From: Triatoma infestans
Taxonomy: Eukaryota > Arthropoda > Insecta > Hemiptera > Reduviidae
Reading direction: 5' to 3'
DNA length: 64,000 bases
NCBI GenBank assembly: GCA_011037195.1
Contig: JAAEAF010014488.1
Coordinates: forward strand, 142,720 to 206,719
A model generated the notes under the pieces. That model had not been told where the DNA came from. It saw only the letters and a list, made by a program, of their open reading frames with translations, and ran no database searches. Within the stretch, counting starts at the first letter, position 1. Each line of letters opens with the position of its first letter. Below are positions 34,676-46,330 of this stretch, piece by piece. A program made the position numbers and the translations under genes.

Positions 34676-35310
34676 GTGATACTGTGATGTGTTGTAGTAG
34701 TAAATAGTTTGAAAAATAGAATTTTGTTAATATTTTAAATGAATCTTAGTGCAATGAAAAGAGTCAGGTACTGTAATTTAAGGTCACTGCTATTAGGGGA
34801 GACAAATGCACAAGAATCCGTTAAATTAATACAATGCCACTTGGCCAACTGTTTTGTAAGAAAAGGCATTCTTTCGGACAGTCTGCATTCTGCTTTCAAA
34901 GCCGGAACACTTGCTTCAGAAATCGCTCTCTTGAACTCATGCCAGTGATAGAGATTAACATACTTATTCTAGATTAACAATTGATCTATTAAGCATAATA
35001 GTTGTGATATTGTAAAATATTTAAATATCTTTAAAGATAATATATTTAATTTATCTACCAGTGTTTACTTAATTATTCTTACTACTTCACTCTCTTAAAC
35101 ATATATACCAACAAGCCCCTTTACAAAACCGCTCAAGCCACACAAGCTACTACAAACATACAACAACTGAACTCACCCAAATACATTTCAATGTTCAAAG
35201 TGAAGAGAAGTAATAAGAAATAATTAAGAAAACGCTGGTAGATTAAATTAAATATATTATCTTTAAAGAAATTTAAATGCTTTTCAATAACACAGTAATT
35301 ATGTCTATAA
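34676..35310. mobile_element. Palindromic repeat element, copy with both arms
   Basis: Arms at about 34989-35102 and 35196-35308 are imperfect reverse complements centred on ATCTTTAAAGATAATATATT and its partner AATATATTATCTTTAAAG. To the left lies a further 300 bases that recur at 51986-52300. A 69-codon ORF (34739-34948) sits there but has no recognised motif and its partner copy is disrupted, so I do not call it a gene. Confidence 0.6.
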
Positions 35311-35319
35311 ATAAATTAT

Positions 35320-35930
35320 TTATATAGATCAAGTGCAAAACTCTTGTGTTTTAACTTATAACTGGCACTGATGATTACTGGTACAAGGTTCTGGTTCGGT
35401 GTCTGTTTCAGACTGTCCTGAAAGAATGCCTCCTAATTGTTATTTCAAATCTTTTCAGATAATGCTGGTATTTTTGTAGGGAGTGTATTGTCTGATCCTA
35501 ACTTTTTCCTGCCCTTTGTCTCTTCAGTACCATTGACCTAAATTATAGTACCTGGCTCTTTCCCCTTCACTAAAATACACTGTTTGAACCAGCTAAAATT
35601 CACAAAATAATTTTACTAAACTATTTTCAAAATTCTTATTTTCTTTCATTTCTTTCTTTCACTACATTATCCTTTCCTTAATTGTCTTATCATTCTGTTC
35701 TCTGAATTTCTTTACTAAGGGGGTTACTTTCTCTTTCTTCCTTTTTTTTCCCCGTCAGTCCAAGTTTTATTTTTCTCCTTAGGGGTTTCATTAGTTTTCA
35801 CCTCTCTCTCAGAAAACGTGGCGCCCATCACCTTCCTTGGTAAGTAGTCATCCTTGTCCTTTTTTTTTGTTATAAACCCCCTCCTTCTCCACTGAGCCGG
35901 TGGGCATTGCTGTCACGCCGTTGAAAGTGT
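35320..35930. other. Gene-free, pyrimidine-rich stretch
   Basis: No feature is recognised. A T/C-rich tract spans roughly 35630-35890. Confidence 0.4.
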
Positions 35931-36480
35931 GGTAACAACTTCTATAAGGAGAAGTACTGCGATCATGTACGCAATATCCGAAATTGTGTTTTCATCGGAA
36001 ATAGAATTTTATTAAATTACTAAAGTAAAACAAAGGTCTTTAGCGAATGGTCTCTCTCTGTGCAGACAAGCGTGCGCGCGTGTGTACGCGTACATTTATA
36101 TATGTGTTTGTATGCCTGTGTATATGAATGTATGAATAGTAAAACCAAAATTAAAAAATTACAGGAAGTTGCAGAGCTGATGTTCCGTTAAGAAATCACG
36201 AAGGGATGTGTGAACCGATCAAATGGCCGGCATATCTCTCCCTTCAACATGGCCGTTTGAGAACAAAACAATCAATAACAGAAGATCACAATAAGTTCAA
36301 ACTGGACCTTCTGCTTCAGCAGATTCGGCAGAAGATTTCGACTGAAATCCATCACCGGAAATAATGACTTTACACAAGTGTTTTTTTTTTTAATCAAACG
36401 AACTTTTCTTGCAACTCTAACGATTTTCTTTCACGCAAACTAACGCTATATAGGGTTGTCATATTCAATTTTTCCAAATG
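35931..36480 (+). repeat. Diverged family H copy
   Basis: Begins ATAAGGAGAAGTACTGCGAT, continues with GTTTTCATCGGAAAT, TCTTTAGCGAATGGTCTC and a GT-rich spacer, then decays. No clear end motif remains. Confidence 0.45.
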
Positions 36481-36485
36481 AGGAC

Positions 36486-37014
36486 TTATCCCTCTAAAAA
36501 GAAGAATTTTTCTTTTTCAAAAAAAAAAAAAAAAATGGATATTGTTGCTTTGAATTCTTGTATTATTAAAAAAGTAAAGAAACGTAAATAATGAACTAAA
36601 CAGTTCCTAGATATTAATGAACAAAAGAGATCGGTCATCTGACTGCAGGAAGCAGCAGGTGCTGGCCGAGACTCGTCCGGTGTTTCTCCTCTTGTACACA
36701 CTGTCATCTCCTGTTTTTCACCACTGTAAGTAACTCTGTTCTTTACCTGTCTACAAGTCTTCCATGCTTCAGTAAAATAATGCATAATATCAAATATTAG
36801 GTCTATTTAACAATTAGGTTTGTAATAATTAGAATAAATTTTATATTTTTCAGGAACAATAATGATTGAATGAAGATGTTGAAGTGTACGGCCATCTGTC
36901 AGGAGGACTGCTCACCGCTACACTACAACATACTTGGAATGTTTGCAAAGACGATCAAGTTGTACCCAAAACGACTTCTCGATTTGCCACTCCAAAATTA
37001 CTTCTTTCACTATT
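36486..37014. other. Gene-free stretch with poly-A run
   Basis: A poly-A tract at about 36519-36536 is visible. No coding region is supported. Confidence 0.4.
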
Positions 37015-37127
37015 TTTTTCTCTTCCTCCTCATAAGAGGAAGTCTTGCGATCGTGACAATTGAGTTTTCTTCGGAATACATGGTTTGGGTCCTCTGAATA
37101 CGAAAGCAATGTTTTTAGCGAATGGTC

Positions 37128-37163
<36 letters not shown>

Positions 37164-37164
37164 C

Positions 37165-38142
37165 ATATCTTAAAAACGGGAAAAGTATGGGAAGCTTTAA
37201 AGATGGGAGGTATCGCTGAACCTGTCTTAAAGGTGGTAAAAGAAATTAATGACAATTTCAGGTACCAAGTCAAAATTGCCTCAACGCTGGGTCTGGAACA
37301 TTTTAAAATATATCTCGAGGATGCTCTCAGAGGATGAAATGAGAAGTGTAGGAGAATGGGAATAAAGATTACAAATAATCTGTACATTTCTAACCTTCTG
37401 TTCGCAGACGACCAGGTTATTATTGCAGAAGATGTAAGATGATGCTAGCTATATGCTGAGGAAGTTGATGGAAGGTTATGCTGAATGGGGACTGGGTATA
37501 AATTTTGATAAGAACGGAGCACTTGTCAACGTCGAATGCAAGTACCATAGAAATAGAATAGTAGACGCATTAAAAGAGAGGATCATTTTAAATACTGAGG
37601 GTCAATAGTAGAAAAGGATGGCTCCTCCAAGCAGGATGTAGAGATTAGAATTAGGGAGGGGAAAAAGTAATAGGACTATTGAACCCAGAGCTATGGAGCA
37701 GAAATTTGCGGGTTGATCAAGAGGTTGATCTTCACATCGATCCTCCAAGGTATCCTACTGTACGGCGCAGAAACGTGGGTACTGAACAGAAGAAACGCGA
37801 GAGACTCCTAGCAGTGGAGATGGATTTTTGGAGGAGATCTGCAGGATGTTCGAGGCGGGATAAAGTTAGAAATGACGACATTATAAAGAGGATGGATGTG
37901 AAGAGGAATATCCTGGGAATCATTGAAACTAAGGCACTCCGTAGTATGGGCATGTGAGGAGGATGGGCCCAGGAAGATTGCCTAGGTTGATGGAGAGCGA
38001 GGTGGATGGCCGAAGGAGGAGAGTTAGACCCAGGGGTAGATGGAGGGACTGGGTGGAGGAGATGATGGCTGGTTACGGCCTGACGGAAGAGCAAGCAGAG
38101 GATCGTGTTGCTTGGAAGAGGGCAATTGCGCTTGATGGCTGA
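37165..38142 (+). pseudogene. Decayed LINE reverse transcriptase, 3-prime half
   Basis: The plus strand has KVWEALKMGGIAEPVLKVVK in frame 1 of the domain, then LFADDQVIIAED (about 37400), EGYAEWGLGINFDKNGALVN, and a basic tail with RRMGPGRLPRLMESEVDGR. This matches the order of a non-LTR reverse transcriptase with an FADD box and a C-terminal extension. It has many frameshifts and stops and ends with an A-rich tail near 38170, so it is a 5-prime-truncated dead copy. Confidence 0.7.
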
Positions 38143-38426
38143 AAGGAACCACGATTTGTGGACAACCCCGAAAGAAAAAAAAAAAACAATCTTAAAAACA
38201 AAAATTCGCTGGCAGCTCAAACTAGGTATTCCGTTTAGGCATTACCACCGCATCGGGCACGAATTTTCGGCCAAAATCCATCACCCTTTAGTGCCCCACT
38301 TTACTGAATAGTTTTTCAATTTCTTTGCATTTTCTGGAAAACGGTACAACGATTTTCTTTAAACTTGGTTTGGTGCATTGAAAGAAACCTACAACCTTTA
38401 TATGTAACATGTTTCCGAAAAAAACA

Positions 38427-38605
38427 TTTGTGGTCATCGACCGGTTTCAGGCGTTTGCCCATCTTCTGGATGCGTTTTTCAGACAGTGTGACAACACAGA
38501 CTCACACAAAGCAAATTCAGTGTGCAAACTGAATTTGCTCTGTGCGAATCTGTGTTGTCACACTGTCTGGAAAAACGCATCCAGAAGTTCGGGATGACCA
38601 CAAAA
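38427..38605. repeat. Foldback repeat, central palindrome
   Basis: The left arm (38427-38521) contains GGTCATCGACCGGTTTCAGG and TTCAGACAGTGTGACAACAC. The right arm (38528-38605) is its reverse complement but lacks about 25 bases. The centre (38511-38538) is GCAAATTCAGT-loop-ACTGAATTTGC. The right flank out to about 38670 is homologous to 47957-48030. Confidence 0.7.
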
Positions 38606-39089
38606 TGAACACGCTACCACGGAAAATGTCTCTGATGCTTTCCAGCTCTGCGGAACCTTGCCACCACAACACTATGTTGGTTTTGACATACAGTCATCAA
38701 CATAAAGTCGCTCAGCTATACAAGTAAAATCCCTACCACCATTTTTATGGCCAGCCCAACTAAACATTATAACGTTGCAATTTAAAAAAAAAAATATCTT
38801 GACTGTATTAATTAGACTAAGTGAAAGTCACGTGTGAGTTGTTTCACACCAGATTTTGTTGTGCTATCGATCGATCGATCGTAACAGAACTTACAACAAT
38901 TACTATCTTTCGAAAACTCTCCGTCTCTCTCAGTTTTACATAAATAGAAAATTCTTGTAATTTTATTATTTAATGTTGTATAGCAATAAGTTTTAATTAA
39001 TTTTTCGCATGATGTTGTAATAATTAGAGTGTTGTTGCTATGGGAACTTTGCAACTCGGCTACTGATTCATTTCAAATTAACTTCTCTT

Positions 39090-39360
39090 TATACTTTCAC
39101 TTACTGCTGTCTGCGGAAGTATTGTGAATGGTCAATTTCCCGATATTCAGTTTTCTGTTGGTAATATACGTATTTCTTTGAGAGTCGTCATGGAGGGGTT
39201 CCAGTCAAAATCAGTCAACCTGATGTTCAGTATGATTTCACTGAAAGTTTTTATTTCCATTTTCCGAGCTTTTCTAGTAAAAAATGCTGGATTACCTTAA
39301 ATTTCACGTGAAATGTAAACCATAATAATTTTTTTTAAGCGGAAAGTGAATATGCAGTCA
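39090..39360 (+). repeat. Diverged family H fragment
   Basis: Starts ACTTTCACTTACTGCTGTCT, then GGAAGTATTGTGAATGGTCA and CGATATTCAGTTTTC. It lies directly in front of the next, fresher copy. Confidence 0.4.
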
Positions 39361-40360
39361 CTTTTTAGTTTCTCTTATTCCTAGTAAGAGGAAGTATTGC
39401 AATCGTGTTAAATTTTCGATATCGAGTTTTCACCGGAAATATCCGTTTTGAGCTCCCCTGAGTCCAAAAAAGTGGTTTTTAGCAAATGGTCTGTGTGTGT
39501 GTGTGTATTTGAACAGCATAGCTCAAAGACGAAAAACTATAGAAAGTTGAAACTTGATATTCCGTTTAGGTATCACACCATAGCATCTGACAGTGGGTCA
39601 TGTGACAAAATTCCTCAACCGGAAGTAACACTTTACTTGTTGGTTTTTTTTACTTTTTTGCGATTTTCTCAAAAATGGCTCCGACGATTTTCTTTAAACT
39701 TGCTATATCAACTGCACACACAAAGAGCTACAACTTTTATTTGAAACATTTCTCTGGAAAAATTCATTTAAGGGCATTTATGGGGGCGGGGTAGGGTTAG
39801 GTTTTCATCTAAAGTGCTATTTCAGTTTATTAAACAATTCTTTCATCTAAATAATGTTGATTAAAATTAAATATGTTGTTGAAATTCCGAGTTTGAAAAG
39901 AATCGGATGACCGGAAGTGCTTTTACTTTACCACTTTACTAAATGATTTTTCCACTTTTTCGCGATTTTCTCAAAAGTGGCTTCGACGATTTTCTTGAAA
40001 CTTCTTATATAAACTAAACATATAGAGATCTACAACTTTTATATAAAACCTTTCTCTAGGAAAATTCATTTAAGGGTACTTTTCGGGGAGGGGTGGGGTT
40101 ATGTTTTTCTTTAAAGTGCTATCATAGTTGATTATACAATTCTATCATCCAAACAAAATTAATTAGAAATAAATGGATGACCAAAATTCAGAGTTTCAAG
40201 GAAATTAATTAACCGGAAGTGTACGAAGTTAACTGGACGGTTTTTTTCAGTTTTCTTCGTATTTGAATTAATTTGGTACACAAACTATAAAATTTGTCAA
40301 TTATAATTTTGAGAACTGGAGTAAGAGAAAGTTGTGTGAGTGTTTCACACCAGATTTTTT
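39361..40360 (+). mobile_element. Family H full-length copy, plus orientation
   Basis: Begins TTTTTAGTTTCTCTTATTCC and ends TTTCACACCAGATTTTTT, about 1,000 bases. Both internal units are present, with AAGGGCATTTATGGGGGCGG and AAGGGTACTTTTCGGGGAGG tracts. Confidence 0.75.
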
Positions 40361-41985
40361 TGTTTTGTTTATAGTCTTCTCTTTGTTATTTTGTTATTTT
40401 AGTTTAGTCGTAGTTCTTTTGTAACATTTATTTTATTAGGCTGTGTCAATCAATTTAATTATAGCGTGGTCTGTTTTCTTTGTAGTCTGTAATTAGTAGA
40501 TGCAATACCATTGTCTGCATGGCTTCAAAAGTAATGAAAAACTCTGCACCATGCAGTTATTACAACTCTAAATGATAAATTGCCTTCATAATAGGAATAT
40601 TTACTGAATATTTAAATACAAATGGTGAGTGGTGGGGATTATTATAGTTGTTAGTATTTAGGGATCAGAGGCTACTTAAACGTACTGTGAGTGCGTTGGA
40701 AGTTAAGCCTGACTCAGACTCTTTTCTGTCCTCAACTTTGTGAATAAAGACATCTCTACACCAACTTGGTGAACCGCACTCTCAATGGATGGAAATCTGA
40801 AAGCGTACAGAGTTCATAAAAAGAAGCAATTAGATCCGAAAACTTGAAGACACCATGTACAGAGTAGAGTATAAATATGTCTTGTAGTTAAGACATACTA
40901 ATCGCTTCGTGCAGTAGAACGAATTGTTCAATTTAAGGACTAAAACAATAGATCAAATGTGGCCATTTCTGATGTGCATGTTTTCAATACAGTTTGACAT
41001 GGAGAACCGATATTGTGTGTTAGAAAGTTCTACATTATCATTTCCGATCTGCTGACGGTAGCTACAAAGACATTTTGCATTGATTATAGCATTTAATTAG
41101 GAATGGAAGATTTCGTCGCCTGCTAAAAACATATTTATAGTTTGAACCCAGTTTATCTAAATGTGAATATGAATGACGGGTAAGATTTACACAACCATTG
41201 TAAATTCTACAACTTATAATTATTATCATTTTACAGTAAAGGCAATATAAGTGCTCGATGAGTTTACTCAAGTGTGTCGCAGTAGATGTAGACGGTTGAA
41301 ATTCAATTACAAAATACATTTTAAAATTACTGCCATAAATGTACTTGATGTCGGTGAAAGGGATTTCAAATTACTTCTGTTTGTAACTTAGTGTGTTAGT
41401 GTGTAAGCTGTCATTTTGTTATGCTCGTCTCATTCAAATACTATTGGCCAAATCCTAGCTATATGATAGATTTGTACGTTTTTCCTTCTACTGCTACTTC
41501 GGCCAGGTTTTTCCTTGCATCTCAATAATTAATTAAGATTTTCAGGCATTAATACCGTCGTCACTGACTGTGACTGCATTTTATCTAGATGACCCCAAAT
41601 GGCACTTCAGGAGAAAGTGGGGATCACCACCTGCTGATGATAGAGAACTGAGCGAGCCTTTTTCCTCGCTCCCTTTTTTCAATTTGTTGTTTTTATCTTT
41701 GTCGCTCATGTCGGTTCCACGAGTGATGAGGAATTAAACGGTCGCCTGTGACAGAGCAGGCTACATTACAATGGGGTGTCGCCCGGTTTCCCCGAGGTGA
41801 CCGCTAGCGCACATATGTTTAGACACCCTGTACGCATTCAGCCTCGACGCGCATCACTTCTCGGCTTGGGTGGGGATACCTATAAATGGACATGACAGGA
41901 TATCAAGGATAGGAAGAGGGAGAGTGTGAGACCGGAGGGGGTTTACTCCGGTCCGTCATTTCCCCGTTCGCCACCTCTCAAGAGG
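40361..41985. other. Gene-free stretch
   Basis: No gene or repeat was identified over the first 1.2 kb. From about 41580 the sequence becomes GC-richer and may belong to an R2-like LINE on the minus strand, but no motif is secure there. Confidence 0.35.
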
Positions 41986-41989
41986 GAGG

Positions 41990-42420
41990 TAGGGTTTACT
42001 TGGGGAGTTAAAGCGGACAGGGAAGCACTAGGCACTCTGACCTATCCCCCTTGTGGTCCGTGGCGTCTAGTTACAAGAAGCATGTTGTCAGGACAATTAC
42101 CAAGCACATGCGCTAGTGGTCCAACAGCCCCTGCCGACTGTCCGCCAACCCCAGGAACAGCACGAAGTGGGGCATAGTTTAAGTTCAGCTTAACAGCATT
42201 ACTCCATTCGGAACATGATAAGATTTTCTTGTCATAAACAAACTGATTTAATTTCGGGGTGTCCTTAAACTGACACACCCCTACCCCTTGCCATTTACAG
42301 TTGACCATTCTTCAAAAGATTTTTATCTCAATGGCTCTCTAAGCTTTCTGATGTTAGGAAAATCTTTTCCAGTGTCGGAACATATGGCTACCTGGTTGCA
42401 CACATTTTCATTTCAATCTC
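41990..42420 (-). pseudogene. R2-like LINE C-terminal fragment
   Basis: Between 42308 and 42040 the minus strand encodes a KLNQFVYDKKILSCSEW segment, then NAVKLNLNYAPLRAVPGVGG and LAHVLGNCPDNMLLVTRRH. These are conserved features of the region before the restriction-like endonuclease in R2-type LINEs. The zinc-binding cysteines are partly lost. The endonuclease itself was not recognised downstream. Confidence 0.65.
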
Positions 42421-42499
42421 ATAATCAAATATTTGCTGAAAATGGGCATCCCGAACTTTCGCTTCTGGGCAAGTGACCAGTGCTGCAGAGGAGCCTCTC

Positions 42500-45130
42500 A
42501 CTCGCATCTAAGCAAGCCCAAGCGGCCTCCCTCTCCTTTCCGTCCTCCACAATTCCTGCCATATCATCCCTTATCCTCTTCTTCATCTTCTCGATTGCGT
42601 CCAATATCTCCCCCCCTTAATGTCCACATCCACAGCCACCAACTCCGGCCCCTTACCCCTAGACTTTCCCTGATTCCCTTCGGTCATCGTTTCTTGACCC
42701 TCATTATCCTTCTGTACTACTCCTTTTACCATTTCCAGCGGGACCGCCCTCACCTCGATAGCAACTCCAGTCTCCGTTCTGATTGCATGCTACACCCTGC
42801 CAGTTCTTACCTTCCCCCTTTCCAATTTATACCCCAGCCCCCACAACTCCTTAGCTTCCCACCTCAGTCTCTCCTCCCAATCTCGCCGTTTTGCCTCCCT
42901 AATCTGTTTCTTATATCCCTTAACCTCCCTCCTGTACACGTCCCGAGCACTTCCTCTACTCTCTTCATCCCTTGCGCCTTTCTCAACCGGTAGCAAGAGA
43001 CGAAGAGAGTAGAGGAGGTGCTTTATCTTTTCCAATTCCTCTGTCCACCACACCTGCTTTCTCTTCCTCCGTGGAGCACCCCTAGTAGAGGATCCCTGTG
43101 CCGCCTTAACCATGCTCTTTTGTAGGTCTTTAATCTTGTGTTCCAAACTCGCCCCCTCCACCCAAGCCGTCCAAACCTCCTGCATTATCTCCCCCAGTTG
43201 AACCCTGTACCCTTCCCAATTTACCAATTTCTTTCTCATACTATGCCTCTCCTACGCCTTCTCCTCTCAGTCCTTGTGTTTGGAGATACACAAAAAGCAT
43301 ATGGTCTGTGTTTACCTCCACATCTCTAACTTCCCATCTCTTAACTAGGGCCATAACAACCCCCCCCTATTGTAATATCAATATTCGTTCCCCCTTCTCT
43401 ACGCCGTACATACGTTGATGCACGAATACGCCTTCTTTATTAATTACATCCAACCCATTAGCTGTAATGAATTCCCTAAACATCCGACCTTTTTCGTCTT
43501 CCCTTCCACTAAACCACATTTGTGACTGCGTTGCTATACACTCCAATTAAAACCTTTGCGATTCCCCCCCAATCGCCCTCAAGCCCGCTCTAACCATTGC
43601 AACAGGGTCCCCAAACTGAAAATAAGTGGACACCAGTACCATGCTTTCCAAGCCTCCCCCTGCCACCTCAACAAATACAACCCCTGCCATACAACAAATG
43701 GCTGTTACTGAATTGGTCTAGGACCACAAAGTCCAATTCCTCCGAAAGGACAACCACTGCTGCCATTGGTCGCCCTCCCCCTACAACTACCCTATCCCTC
43801 ACCCTGAAGCCAGGAATTTTCCCTCCCGAGCTATATGGCTCCTGCAGCAATAGCACGTCCAAGTGTTCTTCCGCAGCCACTCTCCTTATTTCGTCTAATG
43901 CTATTCGGCATCTCCCAAATTATCTGTCCCACACGGAAAATTTTTTTTCTATTGACCACAGTCAATTGATTTTGTCCATGTCTTTAGCATCGCCTGGTTC
44001 ACCGGGCAGTTCTTACCTTTGCTGCCATGTTCCCCACTTTTATAATTTAGGCACCTCACCGATTCCTTGCAATCCTTGACTAAGTGGCCGCTCCCTCCAC
44101 ACTAGACAACGCACTACCTCCTTACATCGTCTGGATATTTGCCAAACCCAAAACATTTCAAACACTGCGGAGCTTCCACGTGGTCCTCTATTCTGCAGGA
44201 CACCCATCTTACCTTCCTTCCTTGACCAACTTGCCCCTCACTTCTCTGGCATCACCTCCATTATAACATTTTTTCAGATCCCGTATCTCCTGACAGATTT
44301 GACTTTACAATCCCTAGCGAATGCCTGGGGGACTACATTGCAAATTCTCCTTAACCTTTCCATCATGCCCTCTTCTTCCTGTTCCTCCGGGACATCATAT
44401 ACTATTACCCACGGGCCCTCTTCTTTACTTCCTCCACCTTGAAACCTTTTCCCTTCAGGTCTTCATCTTTTTCTATTTCTATGAGCTGCTCCTTTTCCTT
44501 GACCTATATGAAGACTCCTTCCCGTCCAGTTCTAAAGCCTTGTCTCCCCATCCTTTCTTCACCGGGTCAATTTCCTTGATCAGTGCTTTCTAGTCTTCAC
44601 TCCAGAGCATTTTTCCCTTCTTCCTGCTTGACGATTTTAACCAAATTTGTTGTCTTCCTTTTTCCACCTTTGACTTTCCAGGAGTAGGTTTCGCACGATT
44701 CCCCCTGCTCCACTCGCATTGTTTGAGGTGCACCCACGGCGCTCCCCCCTAATATATCTTTTTGAGTTCCTTGGTTTTTGCAAGGAAAGGACATCTAATG
44801 ATCGCTGCATGTCTTCTATGCGCCCAAAGCAGGCTATTCGGCCCATGCGCATTTGTTGTAACAAGGTCCTCGATTTTAGTAAGATTGTCGTCGCCCCGGA
44901 TGTTGTTGTTGCTAATGCCGCCGTTATCCTTGTAAATAGGTCCATATATATCTCAACGGTGTTTAGGAATCATTTCCTGCTCGGGACTTTGCCTTTGGCA
45001 TCTCTCTGCTGGCTGTGCTGCATGGCATCGCGTCCTATAGCTTGAGCTTGGTCTAATATATTAAGAATGCCAGTTGTAGATGTAACCGGAGCGTCCGGAG
45101 TAGCCTCCTGTCCAGCGTCCATCTCGTTTG
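42500..45130 (-). mobile_element. R1-like LINE, 5-prime half (ORF1, endonuclease, linker)
   Basis: In order on the minus strand: an ORF1 part (44945-44600, including ATTTSGATTILLKSRTLLQQ), a zinc-knuckle pair around 44190-44040 (QCLKCFGFGKYP, then SGHLVKDCKESVRCLNYK), an endonuclease starting LDVLLLQEPYSSGG (about 43860) and continuing to RWEVRDVEVNTDHMLF (about 43310), and a basic linker (43239-42790, KKLVNWEGYRVQLGEIMQ through QVWWTEELEKIKHLL). The LQEPYS and NTDH motifs are endonuclease signatures of the R1/I group. The reverse transcriptase is missing and frameshifts are frequent. The GC content is far above that of the surroundings. Confidence 0.75.
42790..43239 (-). pseudogene. R1-like LINE linker ORF, still open
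   Basis: The 149-codon open stretch is the endonuclease-to-reverse-transcriptase linker of the element above. It is very basic, with RRKRKQVWWTEELEKIKH and a YRREVKGYKKQIREAKRRDW segment, typical of this region. It is the longest intact piece of the element. Confidence 0.65.
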
Positions 45131-45149
45131 AGTGGTGTGACAATTTAAG

Positions 45150-45700
45150 TTAAGTAAAATTTTGGGTGACTTGAAAATTAGAACTTTATAATCCGCAAAA
45201 TTTGTGCTTTACTAGAACTATTTGGCATATATAAAATGAATGTGTATATAAAAGTACATAAAATACTGTATACAAGGATAAAAGTATTAAATAAGCGTAG
45301 AACTAATAGTAAAATATATAGAAATGCAATAAGTAAAATTATAATAAGTAGGTATAAATAATGAAAAGTATAATAAAAAAAATAAAAAGTATAATAAATA
45401 ATGAAATGTCAGAATGTATATGTTACAAATAGAAATAAAGTAATAAAAATAAAATAATGAAATAATTTAATTATTAAATAAATAAATAAATAAATTGAAA
45501 TAATAAGTAAGAAATACGCAGTATGTAAAAAGTAGTAAGTAATAAGTAAGTATACTAATGAAATGTAAGAATAGATATGTAACAAACAGTAGTAAAGTCT
45601 CAAAGGCCATAATAAAATAAATAAAAATAGAGAATTAATTACATTGTCGCTCAATATCTCGTTAACGATTAATCGTATTGAGCTCAAACAAGCTTTATTC
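45150..45700. other. Low-complexity AT-rich stretch
   Basis: Repetitive TAAGTA/AATAAATA-type sequence with no coding signal. Confidence 0.5.
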
Positions 45701-45702
45701 AT

Positions 45703-46330
45703 ACCCTAACCCTTCCGCCTTTATAACCTCAATTCCAGCTAACCCTTATTGCTCCTGAGTCTCACAAAAAGCCCCAACGCTATCCCCACAGTTTTTCCGT
45801 GAAAACTCGCTGGAAAATTGTCTTTTTCTATTTTTTCTTTTTTATATACATAAACTAAAATGTATAACAAACACTCCCTCAAAAATTTAGATTTTTCACT
45901 GCACTACAAATAATTTAAAAAAGGGGTGAACATGAACCTAGACAGACACACAGTCTGGCCGTTAGTTAAAAGGCCGTTATTTCTTCCACCTGTCTCGTCA
46001 TCCCTCTCCCATATATTTGTCCCTCTATAACTCCTAAACGGATACGCGGGTTTATAAAAAACAAAGTTTGTTTTGAAACTTACCAAAACACCTTTCGTCG
46101 CAATAACTTCCGCTAATATGGCCCACTCCTGAGCCTCAGAATAGGCTAAACACCTATCCCGCACAGTTTTTCCGTGAAAACTCGCGGAACAATCTAAAAT
46201 CTTAGTTTTTGGTTTATCACACATAAACTATAATGTAGAAAGAACACTCACATCAAAAATCAGATTTTTCACTCTACTACAACTAATTTAAAAAAGTAGT
46301 TGAACATAAACAGACAAAGAGTCTGATGTT
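45703..46330. repeat. Direct repeat, ~375-bp offset
   Basis: Two head-to-tail copies share CTCCTGAG, CAGTTTTTCCGTGAAAACTC, the TTAGATTTTTCACT/TCAGATTTTTCACT segment, and a closing AGACACACAGTCTGG/AGACAAAGAGTCTG. The start points differ by 375 bases. The right copy ends exactly where the R2-like LINE sequence begins. Confidence 0.55.

Larger units (their letters stand above)
37015..38860 (+). mobile_element. Family H copy split by a LINE and a foldback element
   Basis: The outer family H parts are about 37020-37165 (start hairpin CATAAGAGGAAGTCTTGCGA and GT spacer), about 38190-38425 (CAAACTAGGTATTCCGTTTA to ACATGTTTCCGAAAA), and the end at about 38825-38860 (GAGTTGTTTCACACCAGATT). A LINE remnant and a foldback repeat lie in the gaps, so the order of events is family H first, the other two later. 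Confidence 0.55.

Noticed and set aside
34739..34948. 69-codon ORF in the palindromic repeat
   Set aside because: The homologous copy at 51986 breaks the frame, so selection on the protein is unlikely.
37732..38220. 162-codon minus-strand ORF
   Set aside because: It lies opposite the plus-strand LINE remnant (reverse transcriptase tail) and shows no motif.
42433..42993. 186-codon plus-strand ORF, proline/serine-rich
   Set aside because: It is the antisense of the R1-like LINE linker on the minus strand; the composition reflects antisense reading of a basic region.
43597..44079. 160-codon plus-strand ORF rich in Thr/Pro
   Set aside because: Antisense of the R1-like endonuclease and zinc-knuckle part.
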